Positions 46,614 to 59,041 of a stretch of DNA of 64,000 nucleotides are shown one piece after another. The notes under the pieces were generated by a model. The model did no database searches, had not been told where the DNA came from, and saw only the letters and a program-made list of their open reading frames with translations. A program made the position numbers and the translations under genes. The stretch's first letter is position 1; each line of letters opens with the position of its first letter. This DNA comes from Pseudophaeobacter leonis (GTDB lineage: Bacteria; Pseudomonadota; Alphaproteobacteria; Rhodobacterales; Rhodobacteraceae): positions 91,419 to 155,418 of the forward strand of contig NZ_MWVJ01000105.1 in the NCBI RefSeq assembly GCF_002087335.1, read 5' to 3'.

Positions 46614-48031
46614 ATGGAAATTCAAAACAAGGCGACAAGCCTCTGGCGAAATTTCTTCAATGTCCGGATGGTTCAAATCCGGACATTCCACATGACGTGG
46701 TTCGCCTTTTTCTCGTGCTTTTTTGCCTGGTTCGGCATCGCGCCTTTGATGATCATCGTGCGCGACGAGCTGCAACTGACCAAATCACAAGTGGGCTGGT
46801 CGATCATCGCCTCGGTGGCGGTGACGGTCTTTGCCCGTTTCTTTATTGGCTGGCTCTGTGACCGGATCGGTCCAAGGCTTTCCTATACCTATCTGCTGAT
46901 CTTTGGCGCCTTTCCGGTGGCCGGTATTGGCCTGGCGGACAGTTTTGAGACCTTTCTGTTCTTTCGCTTGCTGATCGGCGTCATCGGCGCCGCCTTTGTG
47001 ATCACCCAGTATCATACCACCGTGATGTTTGCCCCCAATGTGGTGGGCACAGCCAATGCGACCTCGGCCGGCTGGGGCAACCTTGGCGGCGGGGTCACCC
47101 AGTTCGCGATGCCGATGGTGTTTTCGGTCTTTGTGGTTGGCTTTGGCTTTTCCGAGGCCGTTGGCTGGCGCCTGTCGATGATGGTCGTGGGCTGCGTGAT
47201 CTTTGTGGTTGGCATTGCCTACTACTTTCTCACCCAGGATGCACCGGACGGGAATTTTAAAGAGCTGCGTGAGAAAAACCTGCTGCCGCCGAAAAAGTCG
47301 GTGACCGGCGATTATTTCCGCGCCATGACTGACTACCGCGTCTGGGTGTTGTTCCTGATCTACGGCTCCTGCTTTGGCATTGAGCTCACGGTCAACAATG
47401 TCGCGGCGCTCTATTTCTATGACTACTTCGATCTCAGCCTGGGGGCTGCGGGGGGTGTTGCGGCCTCATTCGGCCTGATGAACATCTTTGCCCGCACCCT
47501 GGGCGGCATCTTTGGCGACAACTTCGGCGCCTTGTGGGGCCTCAAGGGCCGCAGTTCTGGTTGTTTGTTGTGCTGTTGGGCGAGGGCTGTGCGCTGATGG
47601 TGTTCAGTCAGATGCAGGTGCTGTTCCTGGCGCTGCCGATGCTGATCATCTTTTCGCTGTTCACCCAGATGGCCGAAGGCGCGACCTATTCGGTGGTTCC
47701 CTTCATCAACAAAAAGGCCCTTGGCGCCGTTGCAGGCGTGGTTGGCGCTGGTGGCAACGCTGGTGCGGTGGCTGCGGGCTTTTTGTTCAAGGGCTCGATG
47801 GAGTGGCCTGATGTCTTCTTTGTCATCGGTGTCACTGTTGCCTGCGCCTCGGTTCTGGCCTTCTTTGTCCGCTTTACTGAGGCGCAGGAAGAAGAAGAAC
47901 GCGCCAATCTGGAGCACGCCCATCTGGACAGTCTGCGCCTGCGGGCACAGCGCGCCAATACCGCGCTGGCCCAGTCGGTAGCGGTGGTCGAAGAGTGGAA
48001 CGCCAAGCACCCCGACGCAACAAAATCTTAA
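46614..48031 (+). pseudogene. narK: Nitrate/nitrite MFS transporter (NarK1-type), frameshifted
   Basis: ATG 46614 (GGAGGG upstream); the longer frame from 46503 includes the FNR box and is not the start. About 472 aa, 12 membrane helices: WFAFFSCFFAWFGIAPLMII, then FARFFIGWLCDRIGPR and GWGNLGGGVTQ (nitrate signature). A base is missing near 47552 (GGCCGCAGTTC): the first frame ends in SGCLLCCWARAVR and the next continues PQFWLFVVLLGEGCALMVFS to the end. NarK1-type transporters are proton-driven nitrate importers. A second NarK follows. Confidence 0.85.
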
Positions 48032-48089
48032 AGTCTAAACTGGTGGGCCATCTCTGGCCTGCCGCAACCTCATCACGAGGAGGAAAAAC

Positions 48090-49698
48090 GTGGGACAAGA
48101 CCTGAGAAATTATACCCCGGAGGACGAGAGCTATTGGGCCTCAACCGGGAAAGCCATCGCCACCCGCAACCTGTGGATCTCGATCCCGTCGCTGCTCTGC
48201 GGTTTTGCGGTCTGGCTCTATTGGGGCATCATCACCGTGCAGATGATCAACCTCGGCTTTGCCTTTGAAAAATCCGAGCTGTTTACCCTGGCCGCCATTG
48301 CCGGCCTGACCGGAGCGACGCTGCGGATCCCCTCGACGTTCTTTATTCGCATTGCCGGGGGGCGAAACACCATCTTCTTTACCACCGCCTTGCTGATGAT
48401 CCCCGCCGTGGGGGCCGGTATTGCGCTGCAAAACCCCAACACGCCTCTTTGGCAGTTCCAGATCCTGGCGTTCCTCTCGGGTATCGGTGGCGGTAACTTC
48501 TCCAGCTCGATGTCCAATATCTCGTTTTTTTATCCAAAGAAAATCCAGGGCTATGCGCTGGGCATGAATGCGGGTCTGGGCAACTTTGGTGTGACCACCA
48601 TGCAGATCGTGATCCCGCTGGTGATGACCTTTGGCCTGTTTGGTGGTGATCCGATGATCCTGGAGAACACCTCGGGCACCCTGATCGGCAAGATCCCTGC
48701 GGGCACCGAGACCTATATCCACAACGCAGGCTACGTCTGGTTGCTGCTGCTTATTCCGCTGGCCTTTGCCGGATGGTTCGGCATGAACAACATCCGCGAC
48801 GAAGATGTCAGCCCCGACATTCCCAGCCCTGTTGGTGCCTTTTCCACCATCACCTTTATGCTGCTCATTGGCTTTGTGACCGCCGCCTTTGGGCTGTGGC
48901 TGATGCTGCCGGCCAAGGTTGGCGGCTCTGGTTTCATGGTCTCCAAATGGCTGGTGCTGCCGATCGTGATTGCGCTGACAGTGTTCTTGCTGAAACTGAT
49001 CCCCGGTCAGATCGGTCAGAACCTGACACGCCAGTACAGGATCTTTGTCAACAAACACACCTGGGCGATGACCGTGATCTACACCATGACCTTTGGTTCG
49101 TTCATCGGCTATTCGGCGGCGCTGGCGGCTGACCATCAAGGTGGTCTTTGGCTTTCAGCACCTGATGGTGGACGGAGTGCTGACCCATGACACCGTAAAC
49201 GCCAATGGACCCTCAGCCCTTATGTTTGCCTGGATGGGCACCTTTATCGGTGCGCTGATCCGGCCCGTGGGCGGCATGATTGCCGATAAACTGGGCGGTG
49301 CCCGGGTGACCCAGTGGATCTCCTTTGTCATGGTGGGCTCGGCGCTGGGCGTCGCCTACTACATCCAAAAAGCCTATTCCTCGGCCACGCCAGAGCAGTA
49401 TTTTGTGCCTTTCCTCGGCCTATTCCTGATCTTGTTTGCCGCCACTGGCATTGGCAATGGGTCCACCTTCCGCACCATCGCCTTTGCCTTCAACAAAGAG
49501 CAGGCTGGCCCGGTTCTGGGCTGGACCGCAGCAGTCGCAGCCTATGGCGCCTTCATTATCCCCAAGGTGTTTGGCGAGCAGATGAAAGCCGGAACCCCTG
49601 AGTACGCGCTTTACGGTTTTGCCGTGTTCTATGCGGTCTGCATCGCGATCAACTGGTGGTTCTACCTGCGCCCCGGCGCCTACATCAAGAACCCCTGA
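48090..49698 (+). pseudogene. narK: Nitrate/nitrite MFS transporter (NarK2-type), frameshifted
   Basis: GTG 48090 has GAGGAGGAA upstream. About 536 aa. Helices include LWISIPSLLCGFAVWLYWG and LAFLSGIGGGNFSSSMSNIS (nitrate signature). An extra G at 49126-49127 (CTGGCGGCTG) breaks it: the first frame ends SAPDGGRSADP and the correct second frame runs TIKVVFGFQHLMVDG to YIKNP. In Paracoccus the two NarK modules are fused in one polypeptide; here they are adjacent genes. NarK2-type proteins exchange nitrate for nitrite. Confidence 0.85.
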
Positions 49699-49811
49699 TG
49701 AGACCCTAGCCCGCACACCCCGGCCACCAGCTGACCACCGGCTGACCACTGGCTGGCCGGGGCCCGCCCGCCAAACGTCCGCACTTTCCCGCTACCTCAA
49801 GGAGAAACCCC

Positions 49812-52800
49812 ATGAGCCATCTGCTCGACAGGCTAAACTTCCTTCAGTCCAAAGAACTTGAAACCTTCTCCAACGGCCACGGCCAGGTCACCCGCGAAAA
49901 TCGCGACTGGGAAGACACCTACCGCAATCGCTGGCGCCACGACAAAGTGGTGCGCTCGACCCATGGGGTGAACTGTACCGGGTCCTGTTCCTGGAAGATC
50001 TATGTGAAATCCGGCATCGTGGCCTGGGAAACGCAGCAGACAGGCTATCCGCGCACCCGTCCCGATCTGCCCAACCACGAGCCACGCGGCTGCGCCCGGG
50101 GTGCCAGCTACAGCTGGTATCTCTATTCTGCCAACCGGGTGAAAAACCCGCTGGTGCGCGGCCGTCTGATGAAGATCTGGCGCAAGATGCGCGCCACCAT
50201 GAGCCCCATTGACGCCTGGACCAAGCTGCAGAACGACCCGATCCTGCGGGCGTCTTAATAGAGACCCGCGGTCTGGGGGGCTTTGTGCGCGCCACCTGGG
50301 ACGAGGCCACCGAGATCACGGCGGCGGCCAACCTTTATACCACCAAGACCTACGGCCCCGACCGGACCTTTGGCTTCTCACCGATCCCGGCGATGTCGAT
50401 GATCTCTTATGCGGCCGGCTCGCGGTTCCTGACGCTGATGGGTGGTGTGTGCATGTCGTTCTACGACTGGTACTGCGATCTGCCGCCCGCCTCGCCGATG
50501 ATCTGGGGTGAGCAGACAGACGTGCCTGAATCTGCCGACTGGTTCAATGCAGGCTACCTGCTGCTCTGGGGCTCCAATGTGCCGCAAACCCGGACGCCGG
50601 ATGCGCATTTCTACACCGAAGCCCGCTATCGCGGCACCAAATCCGCCGTCATCTGCCCCGACTATTCCGAGGCAGCCAAATTTGGCGATGTCTGGCTCAA
50701 CGTCAAACAGGGCACCGACGCCGCATTGGGCATGGCCTTTGGCCACGTCATCCTGCGCGAATTCCACCTGGACCGGCAGGCCGAGTATTTTGAAGACTAC
50801 TGCCGCAAATATTCCGACTTTCCCATGCTGGTAAAGCTGGACGAAAAAGACGGCCGCCTCATTCCGGGCCGCTTCCTGCGGGCGGATGATCTGGATGGTA
50901 AGCTGGGCGAAGACAATAACCCCGAGTGGAAAACCATCGCCTGGGACGAAGAGAGCGGTGGTCTGGTCGCGCCCAATGGCTCGATCGGCTATCGCTGGGG
51001 CGAAGACGGCGAATGGAACCTGCAGGAAAAAGCCAAAGAGGCTGACACCCGCCTGAAAATGACGCTGATCCTGGAGGAAGATCACGACGATGTTGTGGCT
51101 GTGGATTTCCCCTACTTTGGCGGCGAAGCCACCGAAGCCTTTGCGACAGATGCGGATCACCCTGATGTTCTGACCCGCAATATTCCGGTGAAAACAATCC
51201 AGACCGCTGATGGTGAGGTCAAGGTCACCACGGTGTTTGATCTCTACTGCGCCAACTACGGGCTGGACCGCAATCTGGGCGGTGACTGGGTTGCCAAAGA
51301 CTATGACGACGAGATGCCCGGCACCCCGGCCTGGGCCGAGAAGATCACCGGTGTGTCGCGCGACAAGATCATCCATGTCGCCCGTGAGTTTGCCCAGAAC
51401 GCTGAGAAGACCGAAGGCAAATCCATGATCATCATCGGCGCTGCGATGAACCACTGGTACCATATGGATATGAACTACCGGGCAGTCATCAACATGCTGG
51501 TCATGTGTGGCTGTGTCGGCCAGTCCGGCGGAGGCTGGGCGCATTATGTCGGGCAAGAGAAACTGCGGCCGCAAACCGGCTGGCAGCCGCTGGCCTTTGC
51601 GCTGGACTGGGGCCGCCCACCGCGTCACATGAACTCCACCTCGGCCTGGTATGCCCACTCTGATCAGTGGCGCTATGAAACCCTTGAGGCCGATGAGATC
51701 CTGTCGCCCACCGCCCCCAAAGGCGACTGGGACATCAACCTCATCGACTATAACGTGCGGGCTGAGCGTATGGGCTGGCTGCCATCGGCACCCCAGCTAA
51801 AGACCAACCCGCTGGAGGTGGCAAAACAGGCCAAAGCCGCAGGCAAGGACGTTGCCAGCTTTGTGGCCGAGCAGCTGAAATCGGGCACATTGGAAATGTC
51901 GTGCGAGGATCCGGATGCACCGGAAAACTGGCCGCGCAACCTTTATATCTGGCGCTCCAACCTGCTGGGCTCTTCCGGCAAGGGCCATGAATACTTCCTC
52001 AAGCACCTCTTGGGAACTGACCATGGCGTCATGGGCAAGGATCTTGGCGAAGAGGGGCGCCAGCTGCCGAAAGAAGCCAAATGGCACGAGGAAGGCCCCC
52101 GTGGCAAACTCGATCTGCTGGTCACCATTGACTTCCGCATGAGCACCACGGCGGTCTATTCCGATATCGTGCTGCCAACGGCCTCATGGTACGAGAAGAA
52201 CGACCTCAACACCTCGGATATGCACCCGTTCATCCACCCGCTGCAGGCGGCAGTGGATCCGGCCTATGAGAGCAAATCCGACTGGGAGATCTTTAAGGCC
52301 ATCGCCAAAAAGGTGCAGGAGGTTGCCCCCGAAGTTCTGGGTCAGGAAACCGATATTGTCGCGCTGCCTTTGTTGCATGACACCCCGGCGGAGCTGGCGC
52401 AGGATCAGGTCAAGGACTGGAAAAAGGGCGAATGCGACCTGATCCCCGGCAAGACCGCGCCCAACTTTATTGCGGTGGAACGGGACTATACCCAGATCTA
52501 CGACCGCTTTGTCGCACTTGGCCCGCTTTTGGATAAGCTGGGCAATGGCGGAAAAGGCATCGGCTGGAACACCGAACACGAAGTGCAGCACCTGCGTGAT
52601 CTGAACGGTGAATGGGCGGAAGGCCCGGCCAAGGGCTGCGCCAAGATCGTCACCGACATTGATGCCACCGAGGTGGTTTTGATGCTGGCGCCGGAAACCA
52701 ACGGTGAAGTGGCGGTGAAAGCCTGGGATGCGCTCTCGTCCTTTACGGGCATTGATCACACCCATCTGGCGCGCCCCAAAGAAGACGAAAAGATCCGCTT

Positions 52801-53535
52801 CCGCGATATCGCCGTGCAGCCGCGCAAGATCATCTCCTCTCCGACCTGGTCCGGCCTGGAAAGCGAGAAGGTCTGCTACAATGCCGGCTACACCAACGTG
52901 CATGAGCTGATCCCATGGCGCACCCTGACGGGGCGGCAGCAGCTTTATCAGGATCACCTCTGGATGCGGGCCTTTGGTGAGGGTTTCATGTCTTACCGGC
53001 CACCGGTGGATCTGAAAACCATCACCAGGGACGTGCAGGACGATGGCGACACTCTGGTGTTGAACTTTATCACGCCACACCAGAAATGGGGCATCCATTC
53101 GACCTATTCCGACAACCTGCTGATGCTGACGCTGAACCGGGGTGGGCCGGTGGTCTGGCTGTCCGAGAATGATGCCAAAAAGGCGGACATCAAAGACAAC
53201 GACTGGATCGAGCTCTACAACACCAACGGTGCCCTCACGGCGCGGGCGGTGGTGTCGCAGCGGATCAAGGATGGCACCACCTTTATGTATCACGCGCAGG
53301 AAAAGATCGTGAACACCCCCGGCTCTGAAAAGACCGGCAACCGGGGCGGCATCCACAACTCTGTGACTCGGACGGTGCTGAAACCCACCCATATGATTGG
53401 CGGCTACGCGCAGCAGTCCTACGGCTTTAACTACTATGGAACTGTTGGTGCCAACCGCGATGAATTTGTTGTGGTGCGCAAAATGAAGAAGGTCGACTGG
53501 CTCGACGAGGAAGCAACCCAGAAGGAGGCAGCAGA

Positions 53536-53539
<4 letters not shown>
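49812..53539 (+). pseudogene. narG: Respiratory nitrate reductase alpha subunit, frameshifted
   Basis: About 1,243 aa. The N-terminus has [18 protein letters not shown] (His/Cys ligands of the FS0 cluster), then TGYP and [18 protein letters not shown]. The molybdenum-binding part is conserved to the end. A missing base at about 50256 makes TCTTAATAGAG stop the frame after NDPILRAS; restoring one base gives SYIETRGLGGFVRATW. The 1,084-codon remainder is uninterrupted. NarG binds Mo-bisMGD and reduces nitrate to nitrite on the cytoplasmic side, with electrons from NarH and NarI. Confidence 0.9.
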
Positions 53540-55058
<1,519 letters not shown>

Positions 55059-55059
<1 letters not shown>

Positions 55060-55775
55060 TGGACCGGACACTGAAAGCGATCTCGCTGCTGTTGAGCTAC
55101 CCCACCCGGGAGCTGCAGGGTGCTATGTCTGAAATCGGAGGCGTTCTCGCCTCTGATACCCGGCTGACGGCTGCCGCGCGGCGCGAATTGCGCCCACTGG
55201 TGGACGCGCTGCGCAGTGACGACATTTATGACCTCGAAGAGCAATACGTCATGCTGTTTGACCGCTCGCGCACTCTCAGCCTCAACCTGTTTGAGCACGT
55301 GCACGGCGAAAGCCGGGATCGCGGTGGTGCGATGGTCTCCCTGGTCGAGACCTACCGCGATGGCGGGTTTGACCCGCATACCTCGGAGCTGCCGGACCAT
55401 TTGCCTGTTTTGCTGGAATTCCTGTCGATGCGTCCCTTTGCAGAAGCGCAGGACATTTTAGCGGACGCAGCCCATATCTTTAGCGCCCTCAGCGAACGGC
55501 TGGCCCGTCGCGAAAGCCACTATGGCGCTGTGTTCGCAGCTCTTTTACAGCTCGCAGGGGCGCAGGCCGACAAGGCTGCGGTGGCAGAGCTGCTGGAGCA
55601 GCCGGAAGTCGACCCCAACGATCTGGAGGCGCTGGACGAGGTCTGGGAAGAGAGCGAAGTGCTCTTTGGTCCCGATCCCAACGCGGGCTGCCCGCAAGTG
55701 CGCGATATGCTGTCGCGCATGGATGAACCCCAAACGCCTGCACCCGGTGCGACCACCGGCGTGGCGGCTGAATAA
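55059..55775 (+). CDS. narJ: Nitrate reductase molybdenum cofactor assembly chaperone
   Basis: 238 aa from ATG 55059, overlapping the narH stop (TAATG). Helical TorD/NarJ family protein with LLSYPTREL near the N-terminus and the conserved SLNLFEHVHGESRDRG at 74-89. It binds apo-NarG and assists cofactor insertion. The stop is 12 bases before narI. Confidence 0.92.
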
Positions 55776-55786
55776 CGGAGGCTCTC

Positions 55787-56517
55787 ATGCATAATTTTCT
55801 CTTTGGAATCTATCCCTATATCGCCCTTTCGGTGGCGGTTATCGGGTCAATCGCGCGCTATGAACGCGACCCCTTCACCTGGAAAAGTTCCTCAAGCCAG
55901 ATGCTGCGGCGCAAGCAGCTGATCATGGGCTCGGTGCTGTTTCACATTGGCGTGCTGATCATCTTTGTCGGCCATTTCGTCGGGTTGTGACGCCGCTGTG
56001 GGTCTTTGATGCCCTTGGCGTCAGCCACGGGTTCAAACAGGTGGGCGCGGTGATCGTAGGCGGTATTGCAGGCGTCATGGCGCTGGTCGGCGGCGGTATG
56101 CTGTTTCATCGCCGCTGGACTGACCCGCGCATCCGCAAGACTTCAAGCTTTGCCGATATAGCAATTCTGGCGATCTTGCTGCTGCAGCTCTGGCTGGGGC
56201 TGTTGACCATCTTTGCCTCACTGGGCCATCTGGACGGCCATGAGATGACCAAATTCATGGCCTGGGCGCAGGGTATCTTTACCTTCGAGGCGGGGGCTGC
56301 GGCCTATATTGCTGATGTGGCCCCGATCTTTAAACTGCACCTGTTTCTGGGGCTGACCATCTTTCTGGTCTTCCCGTTCACCCGTCTGGTGCACATGCTC
56401 TCGGTGCCGCTGCGCTATCTTTTTCGCCCGGGCTATCAGGTGGTGCGCTCGCGCCGCAGCGCGCCTTTGCCCACACGTGCCGGACCGGTTGCTCCCAACC
56501 GTTCCGCTAGTAAATAA
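55787..56517 (+). pseudogene. narI: Respiratory nitrate reductase gamma subunit (cytochrome b), frameshifted
   Basis: About 243 aa, five membrane helices. Haem-ligand His residues lie in FHIGVLIIFVGHFVG (about 53-67) and in LHLFLGLTIFLVFPFTRLVHML near 184-205. A missing base at 55985-55987 (TTGTGACG for TTGCTGACG) ends the first frame after GHFVGL; the second continues TPLWVFDALGVSHGFKQ. As written the quinol-oxidising subunit would be cut at the first haem site. Confidence 0.9.
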
Positions 56518-56532
56518 GCCGGAGTATATCAG

Positions 56533-57333
56533 ATGAAAGCTGGCCTTTTTCCCGACCTGGTCGTCAATGGCGAAACAGTGCCTCATGCCGTGGTTGCGGC
56601 CGAGACACAGAACCACGAAGCCCCGAGCGGCAAACCGGGTATCGCCTGGCGCAAGGCCGCCAATGCGGTTGCCCTGCGCACCCTGCTGTTGCAGGAGGCC
56701 CGCCGCCGGGCGCTAAAAACAGAGCCCGCCGAGGTTGGGCCGGGGCGTTATGAGACCGATGAGGAGGCCCTGGTCCGGGGCCTTCTCGAAGCCTCGGTTG
56801 AGGCCGAAACACCCAGCGAGGATGCGGTGAAAGCAGAATGGCTGCGTGACCCTTCGCGGTTCCGCTCGCCGCCATTGTGGGAGGTCTCGCATATCCTGTG
56901 TGCTTGTGATCCGCGCGACAAAGACGCCAGGGAAAAAGCCCTGCGCAAGGCCAATGTACTGAGCGCGCGGCTGCAGCAAAAACCGAAAGATTTTATCGCG
57001 CTGGCCAAATCTGACAGCGATTGCGGCTCTAAAAGCGCGGGCGGCGCTCTGGGTCAGCTTGGGCCGGGGGACACGGTGCCTGAATTTGAAAAATTCCTGC
57101 ATCATCTAGCGGAAGGCGAGATCAGCCCGGTGCCCGTGCTGTCGCGCCATGGCTATCACATCATCCGCATGGATGCGGTGGCCAAAGGTAAGGAGTTGCC
57201 CTTTGAAGCGGCCAGGCGCGCCATCACCATTGCGATGGAAAAAGCCGCCTGGGCGCGGGCGGCACAGAGCTTTGTGCAGGATCTGGCGGCCACGGCTGAA
57301 ATCACCGGGGCGGATCTGAAACCCGTTTTGTAA
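56533..57333 (+). CDS. Parvulin-type peptidyl-prolyl isomerase of the nar operon
   Basis: 266 aa, 15 bases after narI. The PpiC domain spans about 115-225: WEVSHILCA, AKSDSDCGSKSAGGALGQLGPGD and LSRHGYHIIRMD. No signal peptide, so it is cytoplasmic, unlike most parvulins. A parvulin follows narI in several denitrifiers and is thought to help NarGHI assembly or folding. Confidence 0.85.
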   Translation: MKAGLFPDLVVNGETVPHAVVAAETQNHEAPSGKPGIAWRKAANAVALRTLLLQEARRRALKTEPAEVGPGRYETDEEALVRGLLEASVEAETPSEDAVKAEWLRDPSRFRSPPLWEVSHILCACDPRDKDAREKALRKANVLSARLQQKPKDFIALAKSDSDCGSKSAGGALGQLGPGDTVPEFEKFLHHLAEGEISPVPVLSRHGYHIIRMDAVAKGKELPFEAARRAITIAMEKAAWARAAQSFVQDLAATAEITGADLKPVL

Positions 57334-57366
57334 CACTGTGTAGAGGTTCAGGGAAGGGGGCAGGGG

Positions 57367-57969
57367 ATGGTAGCGCCGTCTGGATACGACAGCCCTTGTG
57401 GGGACTGCCTCCTTGCCCCCGACCACGCCTTGCTGAAGGACGGGCTGGGGTTCATCGCCGCAGACCTTCTGCGCGAACGCTGTGTCTGTATCCTGTTGGA
57501 CCGGATTGCTACGGGCGACTGCTCGGAACCGCAAGAGTTGGCCCGGGCGGTGGATTTTTTGCAAAGGGATCTGCCGCTGCATCTGGCGGATGAGCAAGAA
57601 GACCTGTTTCCGCTGATGCGGCGCTGTTGTCTGCCAGAAGACGAGATTGACCGGGTGATCAGCCGCCTGCTGCTGGACCATCAACAGGCAGGCGAAAGTG
57701 CGCCTGAGGTCCTGTGCGTGCTTGCCAAGGTGCTGCAGAGCGCTCCGCTGACCTTGGAGGCGCAGCAGTTGCTGGCGAGATTCACCTCGTTTGCCCGTCG
57801 CCATCTTATTCTGGAGACCGCCGTGATCCTGCCCATCGCGCGATTGCGCCTGCGCGACAGTGACCATCAAAGCCTGCGCCTGCGGATGATGCAGCGGCGC
57901 GGTCTGGATACGAAAACAACCTGGCCCCACAGGCGACCCTCACAGGCGCCCCCTGCAGGAAAAAGGTAA
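57367..57969 (+). CDS. Hemerythrin-domain (HHE) protein
   Basis: 200 aa, 33 bases after the parvulin gene. Helical bundle with iron-ligand-like motifs DHALLKDG (near 20), HLADEQEDLFP (about 77), DHQQAGE (about 103) and RRHLILETAVILP (about 141). This family binds a di-iron centre and is common near nitrate/nitrite respiration genes, where it is thought to handle nitric oxide or repair iron centres. The C-terminus (after residue 160) is basic and poorly conserved. Confidence 0.75.
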   Translation: MVAPSGYDSPCGDCLLAPDHALLKDGLGFIAADLLRERCVCILLDRIATGDCSEPQELARAVDFLQRDLPLHLADEQEDLFPLMRRCCLPEDEIDRVISRLLLDHQQAGESAPEVLCVLAKVLQSAPLTLEAQQLLARFTSFARRHLILETAVILPIARLRLRDSDHQSLRLRMMQRRGLDTKTTWPHRRPSQAPPAGKR

Positions 57970-58088
57970 GCGTTCTGATGCGTCCTGAGCCGTTTTTCAC
58001 ACGGTGCAGATCTAAGGATTGTGTCAGGTTAGCGTGTTGATTTTTAAAATAAGTTTCACATTGTGTACCGACTAAAGGAGTGAAGACC

Positions 58089-58640
58089 ATGCAGATAGCC
58101 TATACCTGCGCGCCCGGGCGCGGTGACACGGATATGATCCTGTTTCAGTTGGCGCAACGTGTGATGCAAGCGGGGCTGACCCCCTGTGGGACGGTTCAGA
58201 TCAACACGGATCAGGCTGAGGGAGGCCGCTGTGACATGGATGTGCAGGTACTGCCCCGCGGGCCGGTGATCCGCATTTCGCAATCTCTGGGCAAGAGCGC
58301 GCGTGGCTGTCGCCTGAATCCTTCGGCACTGGAGAAAACGGTTGCCCTGACCGAGGCGGAGTTGCGCGGGCGCGCGGATCTCTTGATCGTTAACAAATTT
58401 GGCAAACACGAAGCCGAGGGACGCGGTTTTCGCGCCACCATCGGCGAGGCCATGGCTTTGGGAATTCCGGTCCTGGTGGGGCTCAACCAGCTGAACCGCG
58501 CGGCATTTTTTGACTATGCTGGCGATCTGGGACATGAGTTGCCGCCTCAGCTCGACTGCCTCGTGGACTGGGCGTTGCAGCACGCGTCAAAAGAGCGGAG
58601 CAGCTGTCTCTCCCGCGAAAATGCCATGTCAGCGGCCTGA
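58089..58640 (+). CDS. DUF2478 protein
   Basis: 183 aa from ATG 58089 with AAAGGAG ending nine bases upstream; the alternative GTG 58080 lies on that site. The N-terminus has IAYTCAPGRGDTDMIL, the P-loop-like start of DUF2478 proteins, and CRLNP/KTVALTE and LLIVNKFGKHEAEGRG follow. The family occurs beside molybdate transport and molybdoenzyme genes and probably belongs to molybdenum homeostasis; a role in nitrate reductase maturation is inferred from position. Confidence 0.75.
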   Translation: MQIAYTCAPGRGDTDMILFQLAQRVMQAGLTPCGTVQINTDQAEGGRCDMDVQVLPRGPVIRISQSLGKSARGCRLNPSALEKTVALTEAELRGRADLLIVNKFGKHEAEGRGFRATIGEAMALGIPVLVGLNQLNRAAFFDYAGDLGHELPPQLDCLVDWALQHASKERSSCLSRENAMSAA

Positions 58641-59041
58641 CCCGCCGGGGTTTCAAATTCTGCGGACAAGGCCAGTGGCGATAGAGCAGTGGCGAAAGAC
58701 CAGTGGCCCCGTCGGCTGCAGTCCCGGTCCTGCCGGTCCTGCCTGCCGGTCCTGCCTGCCAGTCCTGCTTGCCGGTCCTGCCTGCCGGTGGTGCCTGCCG
58801 GTGGTGCCTCGGTTGTCTGCCGGGGCTTCGGCGCCGTTTTTTATGCGGAATTCACTCAGAAAAACACCTGTGGTCTGTGTTAGGAGATCGTCCTGCGCCA
58901 CTGGAGGTTTTCTCGAGCGCTTCTCTGTACGCACTAAGGGTTGTTAAGAGAATATGAACCCCTTTGCGTCACATTCCCAAAGGTGCAATGTATAGCTGCG
59001 TATGAGTTAAGGCCAGGTATGGGTGAGATGGTGCTAGTTCT
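58641..59041. other. Intergenic region with a tandem repeat
   Basis: No gene is supportable. It holds six 13-bp repeats and an AT-richer stretch (58930-59030) that should include the promoter of the hybrid kinase. Confidence 0.45.
58731..58808. repeat. Six 13-bp tandem repeats
   Basis: Unit TGCCGGTCCTGCC at 58731, 58744, 58757 (two changes), 58770, 58783 and 58796 (the last two with GGTGGTGCC). Located between the DUF2478 gene and the hybrid kinase. Confidence 0.88.

Noticed and set aside
48141..49139. Minus-strand open frame of 332 codons
   Set aside because: Antisense to narK2; rich in His, Gln and Arg, a typical shadow of membrane helix coding.
58731..58808. Possible CRISPR-like array
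   Set aside because: Units of 13 bp with no spacers; simple tandem repeats.
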